Part shown: positions 52,846-62,533 of the stretch, in pieces
Layout: every line of letters starts with the position of its first letter
Position numbering within the stretch: the first letter of the stretch is position 1
Assembly (NCBI RefSeq): GCF_001752365.1
Contig: NZ_MEIY01000001.1
Span: forward strand, 889,012 to 953,011
Origin: Marinobacter sp. X15-166B
GTDB taxonomy: Bacteria; Pseudomonadota; Gammaproteobacteria; Pseudomonadales; Oleiphilaceae
DNA: 64,000 bases
Reading direction: 5' to 3'
Program-made: the position numbers and the translations under genes
Notes under the pieces: generated by a model
What the model saw: the letters and a program-made list of their open reading frames with translations, nothing else
Told to the model about the DNA's origin: nothing
Databases searched by the model: none

Positions 52846-54226
52846 AGTGTTCCCGATATTTGCGGACAACGCGAAGCGCCACAACATTCAATGCCAGAGT
52901 GACGATGAACAGCATCATGCCGAGGGCAAAGGCCGCCAGGGTTTTGGCGCTGTCGAACTCCTGATCGCCCACCAGCAGAGTGACAATCTGCACGGTGACC
53001 GTGGTCACCGTTTCCAGCGGATTTACGGTCAGATTGGCCGCCAGACCAGCCGCCATAACCACAATCATGGTTTCACCGATGGCGCGGGAGACGGCCAGCA
53101 ATATGCCCCCCATAATCCCGGGCAAGGCGGCGGGGAAGATTACCTTGATCATGGTTTCCGACTGGGTCGCGCCCAGCGCCAGCGAGCCGTCGCGCAGGGA
53201 TTGCGGGACCGCATTGATGACGTCATCGGACAGTGAGGAAATAAATGGAATGATCATAATGCCCATTACCAGACCGGCGGCCAGCGCACTTTCCGACGAA
53301 GCTTCCAGCCCGACCGCTGCCGCCAGGCCGGAAATAAACGGTGCCACGGTCAGCGCGGCAAAAAAGCCATACACCACCGTCGGCACACCCGCCAACAACT
53401 CCAGCAGCGGTTTTATGATTTTGCGGGCGCGGGGTGAGGCATACTCCGCCAGGTAAATCGCGGACAGCAAGCCCACCGGTATCGCCACCAGCATGGCGAT
53501 CGCCGAAATCAGCAGGGTACCCACAAACAGCGGAATCATGCCAAACGCACCTTCGGCCCCCACCTGGTCGGCGCGGATCGCCGTTTGCGGGCTCCAGCTG
53601 GTGCCAAACACAAATTCGGTGAACGGCACCTTGCCGAAGAACCGGATGGTCTCGAAAATTACCGAAAACACAATGCCAACGGTCGTCAGGATGGCAACCG
53701 CCGCGCAGGCAAACAGCAACCGCTGTACCGTGGCCTCATATTTCTCGCGGGCATTGATATAGGGCGCGATCCGGGTCCAGGCGATGAACCCGCCCAGTAC
53801 CGCCACGGCAATCACCAGCAGGGTCATCAGCAGGCGACTGTCGGCGCGCAACCCCTGCAGACGGTCAGCCGCGGCGACAATACCGGGTGGGACAAAATCC
53901 GGCGGCAAGGCGCCCGAGGCCACGTTACTGATCTGCGACAACACCAGACTGGCGCGTCCCGCCGAGTCGGGCTGCAGCTCAGCGGGCAGACCGCCAATCA
54001 CCAACGTCTGAATGATCTTGTTTTCGAACCCCAACCAGAACGCCAACACCGCCAGCGCCGGCAGTCCGCACCAGATGGCGGCGCGGGCACCGTAATAAAA
54101 CGGCAGCGACTTCAGATTACGGATACCGCCCAGGGGCGCCGCCAATGCCCGAGACTTACCGTATCCCAGGGCAAACACCAGGGCGATCAGCACCCCGATC
54201 AGCGGAAGTAAATTAGCCGGTTGCAT
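52838..54226 (-). CDS. pstC: phosphate ABC transporter permease PstC
   Basis: 462 residues, longer than the 319 of E. coli PstC. The extra N-terminal part has helices near residues 5-25 and 45-70 and a connecting loop to about 130. The core carries PTVVYGFFAALTVAPF, SLRDGSLALGATQSETMIKVIFPAALPGI and AVSRAIGETMIVVMAAG. GAGAG precedes the ATG. Follows pstS across a strong hairpin. Confidence 0.94.
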   Translation of the reverse strand: MQPANLLPLIGVLIALVFALGYGKSRALAAPLGGIRNLKSLPFYYGARAAIWCGLPALAVLAFWLGFENKIIQTLVIGGLPAELQPDSAGRASLVLSQISNVASGALPPDFVPPGIVAAADRLQGLRADSRLLMTLLVIAVAVLGGFIAWTRIAPYINAREKYEATVQRLLFACAAVAILTTVGIVFSVIFETIRFFGKVPFTEFVFGTSWSPQTAIRADQVGAEGAFGMIPLFVGTLLISAIAMLVAIPVGLLSAIYLAEYASPRARKIIKPLLELLAGVPTVVYGFFAALTVAPFISGLAAAVGLEASSESALAAGLVMGIMIIPFISSLSDDVINAVPQSLRDGSLALGATQSETMIKVIFPAALPGIMGGILLAVSRAIGETMIVVMAAGLAANLTVNPLETVTTVTVQIVTLLVGDQEFDSAKTLAAFALGMMLFIVTLALNVVALRVVRKYREHYD

Positions 54227-54248
54227 GCACTCTCTCTACATTGGTTAG

Positions 54249-54287
54249 GCACAGGCAAGCCCCGCAACTGGCGGGGCCTGCCTGTGC
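54249..54287. promoter_or_regulatory. long hairpin between pstS and pstC
   Basis: A 17-pair stem with one mismatch and a five-base loop, with no T run after it. Hairpins here can protect the 3' end of abundant pstS mRNA or thin out downstream transcription, giving more binding protein than permease (inference). Confidence 0.7.
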
Positions 54288-54297
54288 AAGTACTGAC

Positions 54298-55356
54298 TTA
54301 CAGTTCGTTGCCAGTCATGGTGACCAGATTGCCGGCGTTCTGCGAAGCCTGCATTCGGGCCTTGCGCGCCAGCGGAATCAGGCCCACATCGACCAGATAC
54401 CCGTTGTCACCCCAGGTGCTTTCCCGGGTGAATTCGGTGACGTATTCGGCGATGCCGGGTACCACACCGACGTGCGCTTTCTTGACGTAAAACCACAAGG
54501 AGCGGGCCACCGGGTACACCTCATTACTGATGTTATCAATCGTAGGCTGCTTGCCGCCGATGGTGGCCGCCTGCAGGGTGCCCGAGTTTTCCTCCAAGAA
54601 ACTGTACCCGAAGATGCCGTAAGAGCCGGCGTCACTGTTCAGCTTTTGCACGATCAGGTTGTCGTTCTCGCCCGCCTCCACAAACGCCCCGTCTTCCCGG
54701 ATGCTGTGGCACACTGCGCGATAAGCGTTCTTGTCCTGCGCTTTCATCGCCTTGATCCAGGGGAAGGTCTTGCAACCGCCCTCCATGGCCAGCTCGCTGA
54801 ACGCATCCCGGGTGCCGGAGGTCGGCGGCGGGCCCATTACCCGGATTGGTTTGTTGGGCAGGCTGCTGTCCACATCGCTCCAGTTTTTATAGGGGTTGGC
54901 AACCAGGGTCTCGCTGCCGTCCGCAGCGGGCACTTCTTTGGCCAACGCGAGAAAAATCTGCTGCAGGCTCAGGTCCAGATTGTCGGCCTGCTTGGAGCTG
55001 GCCAGCACTATTCCGTCGCTGCCAATCTTGACCTCGACGATGTCGGTGACCCCGTTGCGCTGACAGCGCTCAAATTCACTGGGTTTCATGCGCCGGGAGG
55101 CGTTGGTGATGTCGGGGTGCTGGGTACCGATGCCGTCACAAAACAACTTCAGACCGCCACCGGAGCCGGTCGATTCCAGTTTGGGCGTGGGGAAATCGGT
55201 GTTCCGGCCGAACCGCTCAGCGACGACCGTTGCAAACGGGTAAACCGTTGAGGATCCCACCACGTTAATGGTATCGCGGGCCAGTGTGGGAGTGGCAACA
55301 GCGCTCATGGCACCAACAAGGGCAACACTGGTAAAGACGGTTTTCAGATTGATCAC
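54298..55356 (-). CDS. pstS: phosphate-binding protein PstS
   Basis: 352 residues from GTG 55356, with GGAG seven bases before it. Signal peptide of about 26 residues ends TPTLA-RDTI. Phosphate-binding loops GSSTVYPFATVV, ESTGSGGGLKLFC and PPPTSGTRDAF. First gene of the pst run, under a Pho box. The open frame extends far upstream, across the Pho box and part of the next gene, and is not coding there. Confidence 0.95.
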   Translation of the reverse strand: MINLKTVFTSVALVGAMSAVATPTLARDTINVVGSSTVYPFATVVAERFGRNTDFPTPKLESTGSGGGLKLFCDGIGTQHPDITNASRRMKPSEFERCQRNGVTDIVEVKIGSDGIVLASSKQADNLDLSLQQIFLALAKEVPAADGSETLVANPYKNWSDVDSSLPNKPIRVMGPPPTSGTRDAFSELAMEGGCKTFPWIKAMKAQDKNAYRAVCHSIREDGAFVEAGENDNLIVQKLNSDAGSYGIFGYSFLEENSGTLQAATIGGKQPTIDNISNEVYPVARSLWFYVKKAHVGVVPGIAEYVTEFTRESTWGDNGYLVDVGLIPLARKARMQASQNAGNLVTMTGNEL

Positions 55357-55417
55357 GTTGAATCTCCATCGGGTCACTTGAACATCAGTAAGCGGCTGCG
55401 CGTTTGCCGATGAGTGC

Positions 55418-55451
55418 AGAATACGGAGACTTGATGACAGGTTTATGACAA
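55418..55451 (-). promoter_or_regulatory. Pho box and -10 of the pst operon
   Basis: Read leftward: TTGTCAT-AAAC-CTGTCAT (55451-55434), then ten bases, then TATTCT (55423-55418). This is the classic PhoB-activated layout, where the Pho box replaces the -35. It starts about 60 bases before pstS. Confidence 0.92.
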
Positions 55452-55587
55452 AGGTGGCAATATTCGCTGCAAAGGGGATTATGGGTTTGCAGAAGACGCC
55501 GTGATCGTTACCATGCTGGGTCACGACTCCAATTAGCGGGAAATTGCTTCCGCGACCTGCTCGCAACAATGATAAAGGGTAACGTCC

Positions 55588-56001
55588 ATGACCGCGTTTG
55601 ATGACGACAGACCTGCGCCCCGTGGCGAACTGACCACCCAACTGGTGCCGCTGCCTGCCGACACCAATGCCAATGGCGATGTGTACGCGGGCTGGCTGGT
55701 GCAACAAATGGATCTGGCGGCAGCGACCCTGTCCGGTCGAATTTCCCAGGGCCGCAACGCCACCGTGGCGATTGATCGCATGGAGTTTTTGTCGCCCCTG
55801 CGGGTCGGTTCGCAGGTCAGTTGCTACTGCCAGCTGGTGGATATCGGCCGCAGCTCCATGAAAATCAACGTGGAGGTGTGGACCCTGGATCGCAACGCCG
55901 AACGCCCGCGCAAAGTAACCGAAGCGCTGTTTGTGTACGTGGCGATCGATGAACAGGGCCGGATACGTCAGGTGCCGGCACAGCAAGTGCCGGAATCCTG
56001 A
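55588..56001 (+). CDS. YciA-like acyl-CoA thioesterase
   Basis: 137 residues, single hot-dog fold. Typical segments: ANGDVYAGWLVQQMDLAAATLS (catalytic Asp region) and ATVAIDRMEFLSPLRVGSQVSCYCQLVDIGRSSMKINVEVW. Acyl-chain specificity unknown. AAAGGG precedes the ATG. It diverges from pstS and ends 4 bases from the converging uvrD. Confidence 0.9.
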   Translation: MTAFDDDRPAPRGELTTQLVPLPADTNANGDVYAGWLVQQMDLAAATLSGRISQGRNATVAIDRMEFLSPLRVGSQVSCYCQLVDIGRSSMKINVEVWTLDRNAERPRKVTEALFVYVAIDEQGRIRQVPAQQVPES

Positions 56002-56005
56002 TCCT

Positions 56006-58171
56006 TCAGCAGGCTTCCAGCGGCGCGTAGGCCAACACCAGCCATTTGGCCCCGTCATCAAAGTTGACCTGCACCCGGGTGTGCGGGCCGCTGCCCTCGC
56101 AATTCATCACCACGCCCTCGCCAAACTTCGGGTGGCGCACCCGCTGCCCCAGGCTGATGCCGGCCTCTTGGGCCGCGTCCGCGCTGAACATGCTCTCGTT
56201 GGGACGCTGCACCATCGCTGGCCGGCTGACGGTGTTGCGCAGGCGCACTTCCTGCAGACAATCCCCGGGGATTTCCCGCACGAACCGCGACAACGAATGA
56301 AACTTTTCCTGCCCGTAAATGCGGCGTGATTCGGCGTAGGTCATCACCAGCTTCTGCATCGCCCGGGTAATCCCCACGTAGGCCAGTCGGCGCTCTTCTT
56401 CCATGCGCCCCGGCTCTTCCAGGGACATACTGTGGGGGAACAGGCCCTCTTCGGCCCCGGCCAGAAACACCAGGGGAAACTCCAGGCCTTTGGCCGAATG
56501 CAGGGTCATTAATTGCACGCTGTCTTCATGGGCCTCGGCCTGGGCCTCGCCTGCATCCAGCGCCGCCTGCGCAATAAACTCCGCCAACGGATCGACCCCG
56601 TCCTCCACTTCGAAATCAGCCAAGGCGTTGACCAGCTCGTCCAGGTTTTCCAGCCGGGCCTGGGCGGTCTCGCCTTTCTCCTTGCCGTGGTGCTCTTTGA
56701 GACCACTGTCTTCCACGGTTTGTTTCATCAACCCCTGCAGACTGGCCTGGGGGGCCAGTGCCGCCAAACCGCCGATCAGCTCGAGAAACGCCTGCATGCC
56801 GGTACGTGCGCGCCCCTTCATCGCCCCCGCCGCCAGCAGGCGTTCCCCGGCGTCCCATAAGGAAATGCCCTGCGCAACGGCGAACTCCCTGACCTCGGCC
56901 AGACTTTTCGCGCCGATGCCCCGCGGGGGCACGTTCACTACCCGCTCAAAGGCGGCGTCGTCGTGGCGATAATACACCAGCCGCAGATAGGCCAGCGCGT
57001 TACGGATCTCCTGGCGGTCGTAAAAACGCAGCCCCCCGTAGACCCGGTAGGGTATGCTCTGGCGCACCAGCGCCTCTTCCAGCACCCGGGACTGGGCGTT
57101 GGAACGGTACAGTATCGCGACGTCGCTGCGGCGGTTGCCCTCGCTGACCCAACTGCCAATGGTGTCGGCAATGTAGTTGGCTTCGTCCTGCTCGTTGAAC
57201 GCCGCATACAGACTGATCGGCTCGCCTTCCTCACCGTCGGTCCACAACTCTTTGCCCAGTCGGCCCTGGTTGTTGGCAATCACGCTGTTGGCGGCTTTGA
57301 GGATAAGCTGGGTCGATCGGTAATTCTGCTCCAGTCGCACCAGTCGGGGCTCGGGAAAGTCCTGCTGGAACTGCTGGATATTTTCGATTTTGGCGCCCCG
57401 CCAGCCGTAAATGGACTGATCGTCGTCGCCGACGATGGTCAACGGCACCCGGTTCCCCGCCAGCACCTGCAGCCAGGCGTATTGAATGGTGTTGGTGTCC
57501 TGGAATTCGTCCACCAGGATATGCCTGAACCGGCGCTGGTAATGGGCCAGCAGTTCCGGACGTTGCAGCCACAACTCGTGGGAGCGCAGCAGTAATTCAC
57601 CAAAGTCCACCAATCCGCTCTGCTGGCACAGGGTCTGATAACGACGGTAGATGTTCAGCATCACCGATGTGAAGTGGTCGCTGGGGTTCGCCTGGATGTG
57701 TTCAGCGCGCAGGCCTTCGTCCTTCTGACCGTTGATGAACCACTGCACCTGCTTGGGTGGCCAGCGACTCTCGTCAATCTCCAGCTCCCGCATGACCCGT
57801 TTGACCATGCGCAACTGGTCGTCGCTGTCGAGCACCTGGAACTGCTCCGGCAAACCGGCGTCCCGGGCATGGGAGCGCAGCAACCGGTGGGCGATGCCGT
57901 GGAAGGTGCCGAACCACAAGCCGCGGGCCGAAATGTTCATCATTTCCTCAATACGGAAACGCATTTCCTTGGCGGCTTTATTGGTGAAGGTCACCGCCAG
58001 AATACCCGATGGCGGCACCCCCTCTACCTGCATCAGCCAGGCAATCCGGTGCACCAGCACCCGGGTTTTGCCACTGCCGGCACCCGCCAGCACCAGCAGG
58101 TGGTCGTTCTGCGCCGTCACCGCTTCGCGCTGGGCGTCGTTAAGAGCATCAATAATGTAGGAGACGTCCAT
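56006..58171 (-). CDS. uvrD: DNA helicase II UvrD
   Basis: 721 residues, close to E. coli UvrD (720). SF1 motifs: AGAGSGKT (29-36), VTFTNKAAKEM, GTFHGIAHRLLR, VDEFQDTN, GDDDQSIYGWRGA, LEQNYRS, TLHSAKGLEF and VGITRAMQ. The C-terminal Tudor-like domain (GQRVRHPKFGEGVVMN) is present. Unwinds DNA in mismatch and excision repair. Confidence 0.96.
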   Translation of the reverse strand: MDVSYIIDALNDAQREAVTAQNDHLLVLAGAGSGKTRVLVHRIAWLMQVEGVPPSGILAVTFTNKAAKEMRFRIEEMMNISARGLWFGTFHGIAHRLLRSHARDAGLPEQFQVLDSDDQLRMVKRVMRELEIDESRWPPKQVQWFINGQKDEGLRAEHIQANPSDHFTSVMLNIYRRYQTLCQQSGLVDFGELLLRSHELWLQRPELLAHYQRRFRHILVDEFQDTNTIQYAWLQVLAGNRVPLTIVGDDDQSIYGWRGAKIENIQQFQQDFPEPRLVRLEQNYRSTQLILKAANSVIANNQGRLGKELWTDGEEGEPISLYAAFNEQDEANYIADTIGSWVSEGNRRSDVAILYRSNAQSRVLEEALVRQSIPYRVYGGLRFYDRQEIRNALAYLRLVYYRHDDAAFERVVNVPPRGIGAKSLAEVREFAVAQGISLWDAGERLLAAGAMKGRARTGMQAFLELIGGLAALAPQASLQGLMKQTVEDSGLKEHHGKEKGETAQARLENLDELVNALADFEVEDGVDPLAEFIAQAALDAGEAQAEAHEDSVQLMTLHSAKGLEFPLVFLAGAEEGLFPHSMSLEEPGRMEEERRLAYVGITRAMQKLVMTYAESRRIYGQEKFHSLSRFVREIPGDCLQEVRLRNTVSRPAMVQRPNESMFSADAAQEAGISLGQRVRHPKFGEGVVMNCEGSGPHTRVQVNFDDGAKWLVLAYAPLEAC

Positions 58172-58262
58172 AAGGTATTCGCAACTGGTTAAATAAACAG
58201 GTCACGAAGTATACCAGTGTTCACCCCGAACTGCTTTGCCCGGACCAGCGCCCGCCAGCACA

Positions 58263-59717
58263 CTAAAATCCGCGCGGTACGGTTTGCGCCTCGACAAATT
58301 CAAACATCCCTTCAAGCCCGCCTTCGCGGCCGATGCCTGACGCCTTCATCCCGCCGAACGGTGCTTCCGGCGTGGGCCCGGTACCGGTGTTCCAGCCCAC
58401 GTGGCCAAACCGCAGACCCGCGGCCACCCGCCGGGCCCGCTCGGCATCGGCAGTGAACACATAGGCGGCCAGCCCAAACTCGGTATCATTGGCGGCCCGG
58501 ACCACCTCTTCTTCACCGTCAAAACCGGCCAGAGGCACCAGCGGCCCGAAGGTTTCCTCCCGGTAACAGTCCATGTCCGCGGTGACCCCACGAATCACCG
58601 TCGGCGGAAAAAACAGGTTGTCGGTGCTCAAGTCTTCCGGCCGCTGGCCCGCCAGCAGGGTGGCCCCTTTTTCGAGGGCGTCCTGCAGATGACGCTGAAC
58701 CTTGTCGTAACCGGCCTGGTTGATCAACGGCCCCAGATCGACTCCGTCACGGAGGCCATCCCCCACGGTCATTGCCGCAACCCGGTCCGTCAGCAAAGCG
58801 CCGAACCGGTCCATCACACGGTGGTGCACAAAAACCCGGTTGGCGCACACGCAGGTCTGACCGCTGCCGCGGAACTTGTTGGCCACCAGATTCTCAGCGG
58901 CGGCCTCCAGATCCGCATCCTCGAACACGATGTAGGGGGCGTTGCCGCCCAATTCCAGGGACAACTTCTTGACCTGCTCGGCGGTGTCGGCAATCAGGGT
59001 CCGGCCCACTTCGGTCGAACCGGTGAACGACAGCATCGCCACATCCGGGTGCTGACACAGTATCGTGCCGATCACACGGGCCTTGCCCATCACCAGGTTC
59101 ACCAACCCGGGGGGTAAGGCCAACTGCTCGTGCAGCAGACTAAACAGGGCGATCATCGTCAGCGGCGTTTCACTGGCGGGTTTGATCACCGCGGGGCAAC
59201 CGGCAGCCAGCGCGGCGGACAGTTTCTTGGCAATCATGCCGATGGGAAAGTTCCACGGAGTGATCAAACCCACCGCGCCGACCGGACGGTAGTGCACCGT
59301 CCAATCGCAGTTTTTGGGGCGTTCGTCCAGTGCACGGGGCTGCAGGGCATCAAGGTTGCGCGCGCAAAAGTCGAAAAACCCGGCAGCGTAATCGACTTCA
59401 CCCCGGGCTTCCGGGAGCGGCTTGCCATGTTCCAGACAGAGAATGCGACCGAGTTCGTCCCGGTTGGCGGTGAGCGTGTCCCGCACCCCCTCCAGCCATC
59501 GACGGCGTTCACTGAGGGGGTAAGGCTGGGTCAATCGCAGCGACCCGTGGGCTGACTCAACCGCCCGGGTGACCATGGCTGCGTTCATCGCTGGCACCCG
59601 GGCAAGCACCTTGCCGGTAGCCGGGTTGAACACCGCGAAGGTGTCGCAATCAGTGGTGTCTGCCCAGTGACCGTTGATATAGCCGGTCCGCTGCTGAAGA
59701 AGGGGTGATTCGATCAT
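58263..59717 (-). CDS. gabD: NAD(P)-dependent succinate-semialdehyde dehydrogenase (GabD-like)
   Basis: 484 residues (E. coli GabD 482). Aldehyde dehydrogenase motifs: TPWNFPIGMIAKKLSAALAAGCPAVIKPASETP, FTGSTEVGRTLI, LELGGNAPYIV and catalytic cysteine in GSGQTCVCANR, plus ETFGPLVPL. Oxidises succinate semialdehyde to succinate in GABA breakdown; related aldehydes possible. ATG 59717 has AAGGAG six bases before it; the frame is open to 59771 without a comparable RBS. It diverges from a deacetylase of the acetylpolyamine type. Confidence 0.9.
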   Translation of the reverse strand: MIESPLLQQRTGYINGHWADTTDCDTFAVFNPATGKVLARVPAMNAAMVTRAVESAHGSLRLTQPYPLSERRRWLEGVRDTLTANRDELGRILCLEHGKPLPEARGEVDYAAGFFDFCARNLDALQPRALDERPKNCDWTVHYRPVGAVGLITPWNFPIGMIAKKLSAALAAGCPAVIKPASETPLTMIALFSLLHEQLALPPGLVNLVMGKARVIGTILCQHPDVAMLSFTGSTEVGRTLIADTAEQVKKLSLELGGNAPYIVFEDADLEAAAENLVANKFRGSGQTCVCANRVFVHHRVMDRFGALLTDRVAAMTVGDGLRDGVDLGPLINQAGYDKVQRHLQDALEKGATLLAGQRPEDLSTDNLFFPPTVIRGVTADMDCYREETFGPLVPLAGFDGEEEVVRAANDTEFGLAAYVFTADAERARRVAAGLRFGHVGWNTGTGPTPEAPFGGMKASGIGREGGLEGMFEFVEAQTVPRGF

Positions 59718-59902
59718 CTCGGCTCCTTGTTGTTCCACCGTCATGGTTGTTCTGAGCGCCTGGTTCGTCACGACTGTTCATCATTACCCATAGTGGCTGC
59801 CGGGGGCCGATCTGTAAAGCTAAGGGGTTGTTTCGCACCCGCTTTTGACCCCGGTCAAATGACACCTATACTCCAAGGATCAGCGCAGCAGGAGGCCGCA
59901 AC

Positions 59903-60919
59903 ATGAAAGCTTTTTTTCACCCTCAACAGGAGCAGCATACGCCCCAATCCTATTTCACCCGGGGCCAGATGCGTCAGCCGCAGGAAGTGCCGGAGCGCAC
60001 CGACTCGATCCTGGACGGGCTCAGGGCGATGGACATTGCCGTGTTGCAACCCGCCGATCAGGGTGCCCAACCCATCGCTCAGGTGCATGATCTGGGGTAT
60101 CTGCGGTTTCTGGAGTCGGCCCACCGGCGCTGGGCAGCCATGCCCGACGACTGGGGCGAGGAAGTGATGTCCAACATATTTGTCCGTTCCCCCAACCCGC
60201 TGCGGGGAATTCTGGCCGAAGCAGCGCACTATCTGGCGGATGGCAGTTGCCCGGTGGGGCCCGATACCTGGACCGCCGCCTACTGGTCCGCACAGACCGC
60301 CATCGCGGCAGCGGATGCGCTGATGGCCGGCGACCGCACAGCCTATGCGGTGTGCCGTCCACCGGGGCATCACGCCCGCCGGGACGCCGCCGGCGGTTTC
60401 TGCTACCTCAATAACGCCGCCATTGCCGCGCAGCGACTGACCACCCGGTTCCCCCGGTTGGCGGTGCTGGACGTCGACATGCACCACGGTCAGGGTATTC
60501 AGGAAATTTTCTACCACCGCAGCGACGTGCTGTACGTGTCGGTACACGGCGACCCCACCAATTTTTATCCGGTGGTCAGCGGCTTCGAAGACGAGCGGGG
60601 CGAAGGCGCGGGGGCGGGTTACAACATCAACCTGCCCATGGCCCACGGATCATCGGAAGAAGATTTTTTCACCCGGGTGGAAGAAGCCCTGGGGGCCATC
60701 CGCCTGTTTCAGCCGGACGCCCTGGTGCTGGCCCTGGGGTTCGATATCTACAAGGACGACCCCCAGGCCAAGGTGTCGGTCAGCTCCGAAGGGTTCTGCC
60801 GTCTGGGCGAGCGCATCCGGCAAGCGGGACTGCCGACCCTGGTGGTGCAGGAGGGCGGTTATGACCTGGCCACCCTGAGCACCAACGTGCAGCAGTTTTT
60901 TAACGGGTTGAACCCCTGA
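59903..60919 (+). CDS. acetylpolyamine amidohydrolase-type histone deacetylase family protein
   Basis: 338 residues. Zinc and catalytic motifs: RPPGHHARRDAAGGFCYLNNAAIAA, DVDMHHGQGIQEIFY and GFDIYKDDP. The full length and HGDPTNFYP loop match the ApaH/AphA type that deacetylates acetylputrescine and related amines. Together with the divergent gabD-like gene it suggests polyamine/GABA catabolism. Ends 6 bases from the converging thiI. Confidence 0.9.
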   Translation: MKAFFHPQQEQHTPQSYFTRGQMRQPQEVPERTDSILDGLRAMDIAVLQPADQGAQPIAQVHDLGYLRFLESAHRRWAAMPDDWGEEVMSNIFVRSPNPLRGILAEAAHYLADGSCPVGPDTWTAAYWSAQTAIAAADALMAGDRTAYAVCRPPGHHARRDAAGGFCYLNNAAIAAQRLTTRFPRLAVLDVDMHHGQGIQEIFYHRSDVLYVSVHGDPTNFYPVVSGFEDERGEGAGAGYNINLPMAHGSSEEDFFTRVEEALGAIRLFQPDALVLALGFDIYKDDPQAKVSVSSEGFCRLGERIRQAGLPTLVVQEGGYDLATLSTNVQQFFNGLNP

Positions 60920-60925
60920 TTCCGC

Positions 60926-62380
60926 TCAGCGCGGGGGTGTATACACCCGGATGTGGGCGTAGCCCTGAGCTTTCAGGTGACCGGCGTGCAGCTGACTCAT
61001 GGTGCCCCGGTCACAATACAGCAGGTATTGGCCGTCGGTGGGCAGGTTCTGCAGATGCTGGCCCAACTCATAAAAGGGGATCTGCAACACCTCGTTGCTG
61101 GTCAACACCAGCGGGGCCCGCTCGGCCTCAAACGGGTGCCGGACGTCGATGATGACATCGCCCACGGACGGGGTCTGCACCAATTCAATGTCTTCCGGTG
61201 TGCTGATGGTTTCCAGCAGGTCGCGAACCTGGCATTCCTCCCGCTCGGCGATGGCCTGCTCCAGCACCGAAGCGTCCATCTGGGCCTCATCGGCCTCCAC
61301 CCGGGTCAGTTTGGCGCGGGTGGCGGGGCGCTGGGAAATCACCCCGCAGTACTCCGGCATGGTGCGGGCGAACGCCTCGGTGCCGATCTCGGTAGCGATG
61401 TCGATTATTTGCCCTTTGTCCATAGCGATCAGCGGCCTGAACACCACGAGGTCACAGGCCCGGTCGACCACATTGATATTGGTGAGCGTCTGACTGGACA
61501 CCTGACCAACGGCATCCCCTTTGACCAGCGCCTGCACGTTGTTTTTCTCGGCAACTATGGCCGCCGCCCGCAACATTTCCCGTTTGAGCACCACCGCCCA
61601 GTGACGGTGATTGACACTGCGCATGATTTCCGCGACCACGCCGTCAAAGGGCACCGAAATAAACTTGGCGTTGTGGGAGGCACCATAGCGCTCCCACAGG
61701 TAATGCACCACCTGACGCACCCCCACTTCGTGTGCGGTGCCCCCCAGATTGAAAAACAGAAAATGGTTGCGCAGACCGCGCCGCAGCATCAGATACGCCG
61801 CCACCGAGGAGTCGTAGCCCCCTGAAATCAGCGTCATCACCGGTTCCACGCTGCCCAGCGGATAACCGCCCAGTCCGGGGTAGCGCCGGCGGGCAAGGTG
61901 GCACTGGTTGCCGTCGATATCCAGGCGTACGGTGACCTCCGGCTTGCTCAGGTCCACACCGCGGGCATCGCTGTTCGCCAACAGGACTGCCCCGACGTGG
62001 CGCTCCAGATCGATGGAGCGGAAGTCGTGGTTGCCTTGACGCCGGGCCCGCACCACAAAGGTCTTGCCGGCCAGTTCGGCGGCAAAAGCCGCTTGGGTTT
62101 TGGCGGCGATATCGTCCATACTGGAAAAAGCAAAGGACGCTATTTCCTGTATGTTGGAGATCCCCGGTATTCTCATCAATGCATCCACCACCGCGCCGGC
62201 CAGCCCCGGCTCGTCCGGAACGGTGACATCGACACGATCCCAGGTGCCCTCTACGACCACCCCGGCATCGATTTGCAACAATAACTTGCGAATATTCTGG
62301 CGCAAGTGGCGCATTTGTGTACGGCGGACCGGTTTGCTTTTGATGGCCACTTCAGCCGCGGGGCGAATCAACAGTTTCAT
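60926..62380 (-). CDS. thiI: tRNA 4-thiouridine synthase ThiI with rhodanese domain
   Basis: 484 residues (E. coli 482). THUMP domain in the first 165 residues, PP-loop SGGYDSSVAAYLM, EYCGVIS with the disulphide-forming cysteine, and a C-terminal rhodanese domain with catalytic cysteine in LLYCDRGTMSQ. Makes 4-thiouridine at position 8 of tRNA and can donate sulphur for thiamin. Divergent from ppnN across 153 bases. Confidence 0.96.
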   Translation of the reverse strand: MKLLIRPAAEVAIKSKPVRRTQMRHLRQNIRKLLLQIDAGVVVEGTWDRVDVTVPDEPGLAGAVVDALMRIPGISNIQEIASFAFSSMDDIAAKTQAAFAAELAGKTFVVRARRQGNHDFRSIDLERHVGAVLLANSDARGVDLSKPEVTVRLDIDGNQCHLARRRYPGLGGYPLGSVEPVMTLISGGYDSSVAAYLMLRRGLRNHFLFFNLGGTAHEVGVRQVVHYLWERYGASHNAKFISVPFDGVVAEIMRSVNHRHWAVVLKREMLRAAAIVAEKNNVQALVKGDAVGQVSSQTLTNINVVDRACDLVVFRPLIAMDKGQIIDIATEIGTEAFARTMPEYCGVISQRPATRAKLTRVEADEAQMDASVLEQAIAEREECQVRDLLETISTPEDIELVQTPSVGDVIIDVRHPFEAERAPLVLTSNEVLQIPFYELGQHLQNLPTDGQYLLYCDRGTMSQLHAGHLKAQGYAHIRVYTPPR

Positions 62381-62533
62381 ATCAGGGTTCGACTTTTTTG
62401 CAAGGTAGCGTAATTAACGGAATGCGCTTAGTGTAACGGGTATAGTTCATGCTACAAAATCCGGCATTACCCGGACAGGCCATTGTAACAGGCCAACCAT
62501 GCCGGTTTTTATCGTTCAGGAGTTTTTCCATTT

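Noticed and set aside
55357..56061. Upstream extension of the pstS frame
   Set aside because: It crosses the Pho box and the thioesterase gene antisense; the GTG at 55356 has an RBS and is followed by a signal peptide.
62381..62533. Thiamin riboswitch near thiI
   Set aside because: No thi-box-like sequence is visible, and ThiI here is explained by tRNA thiolation.
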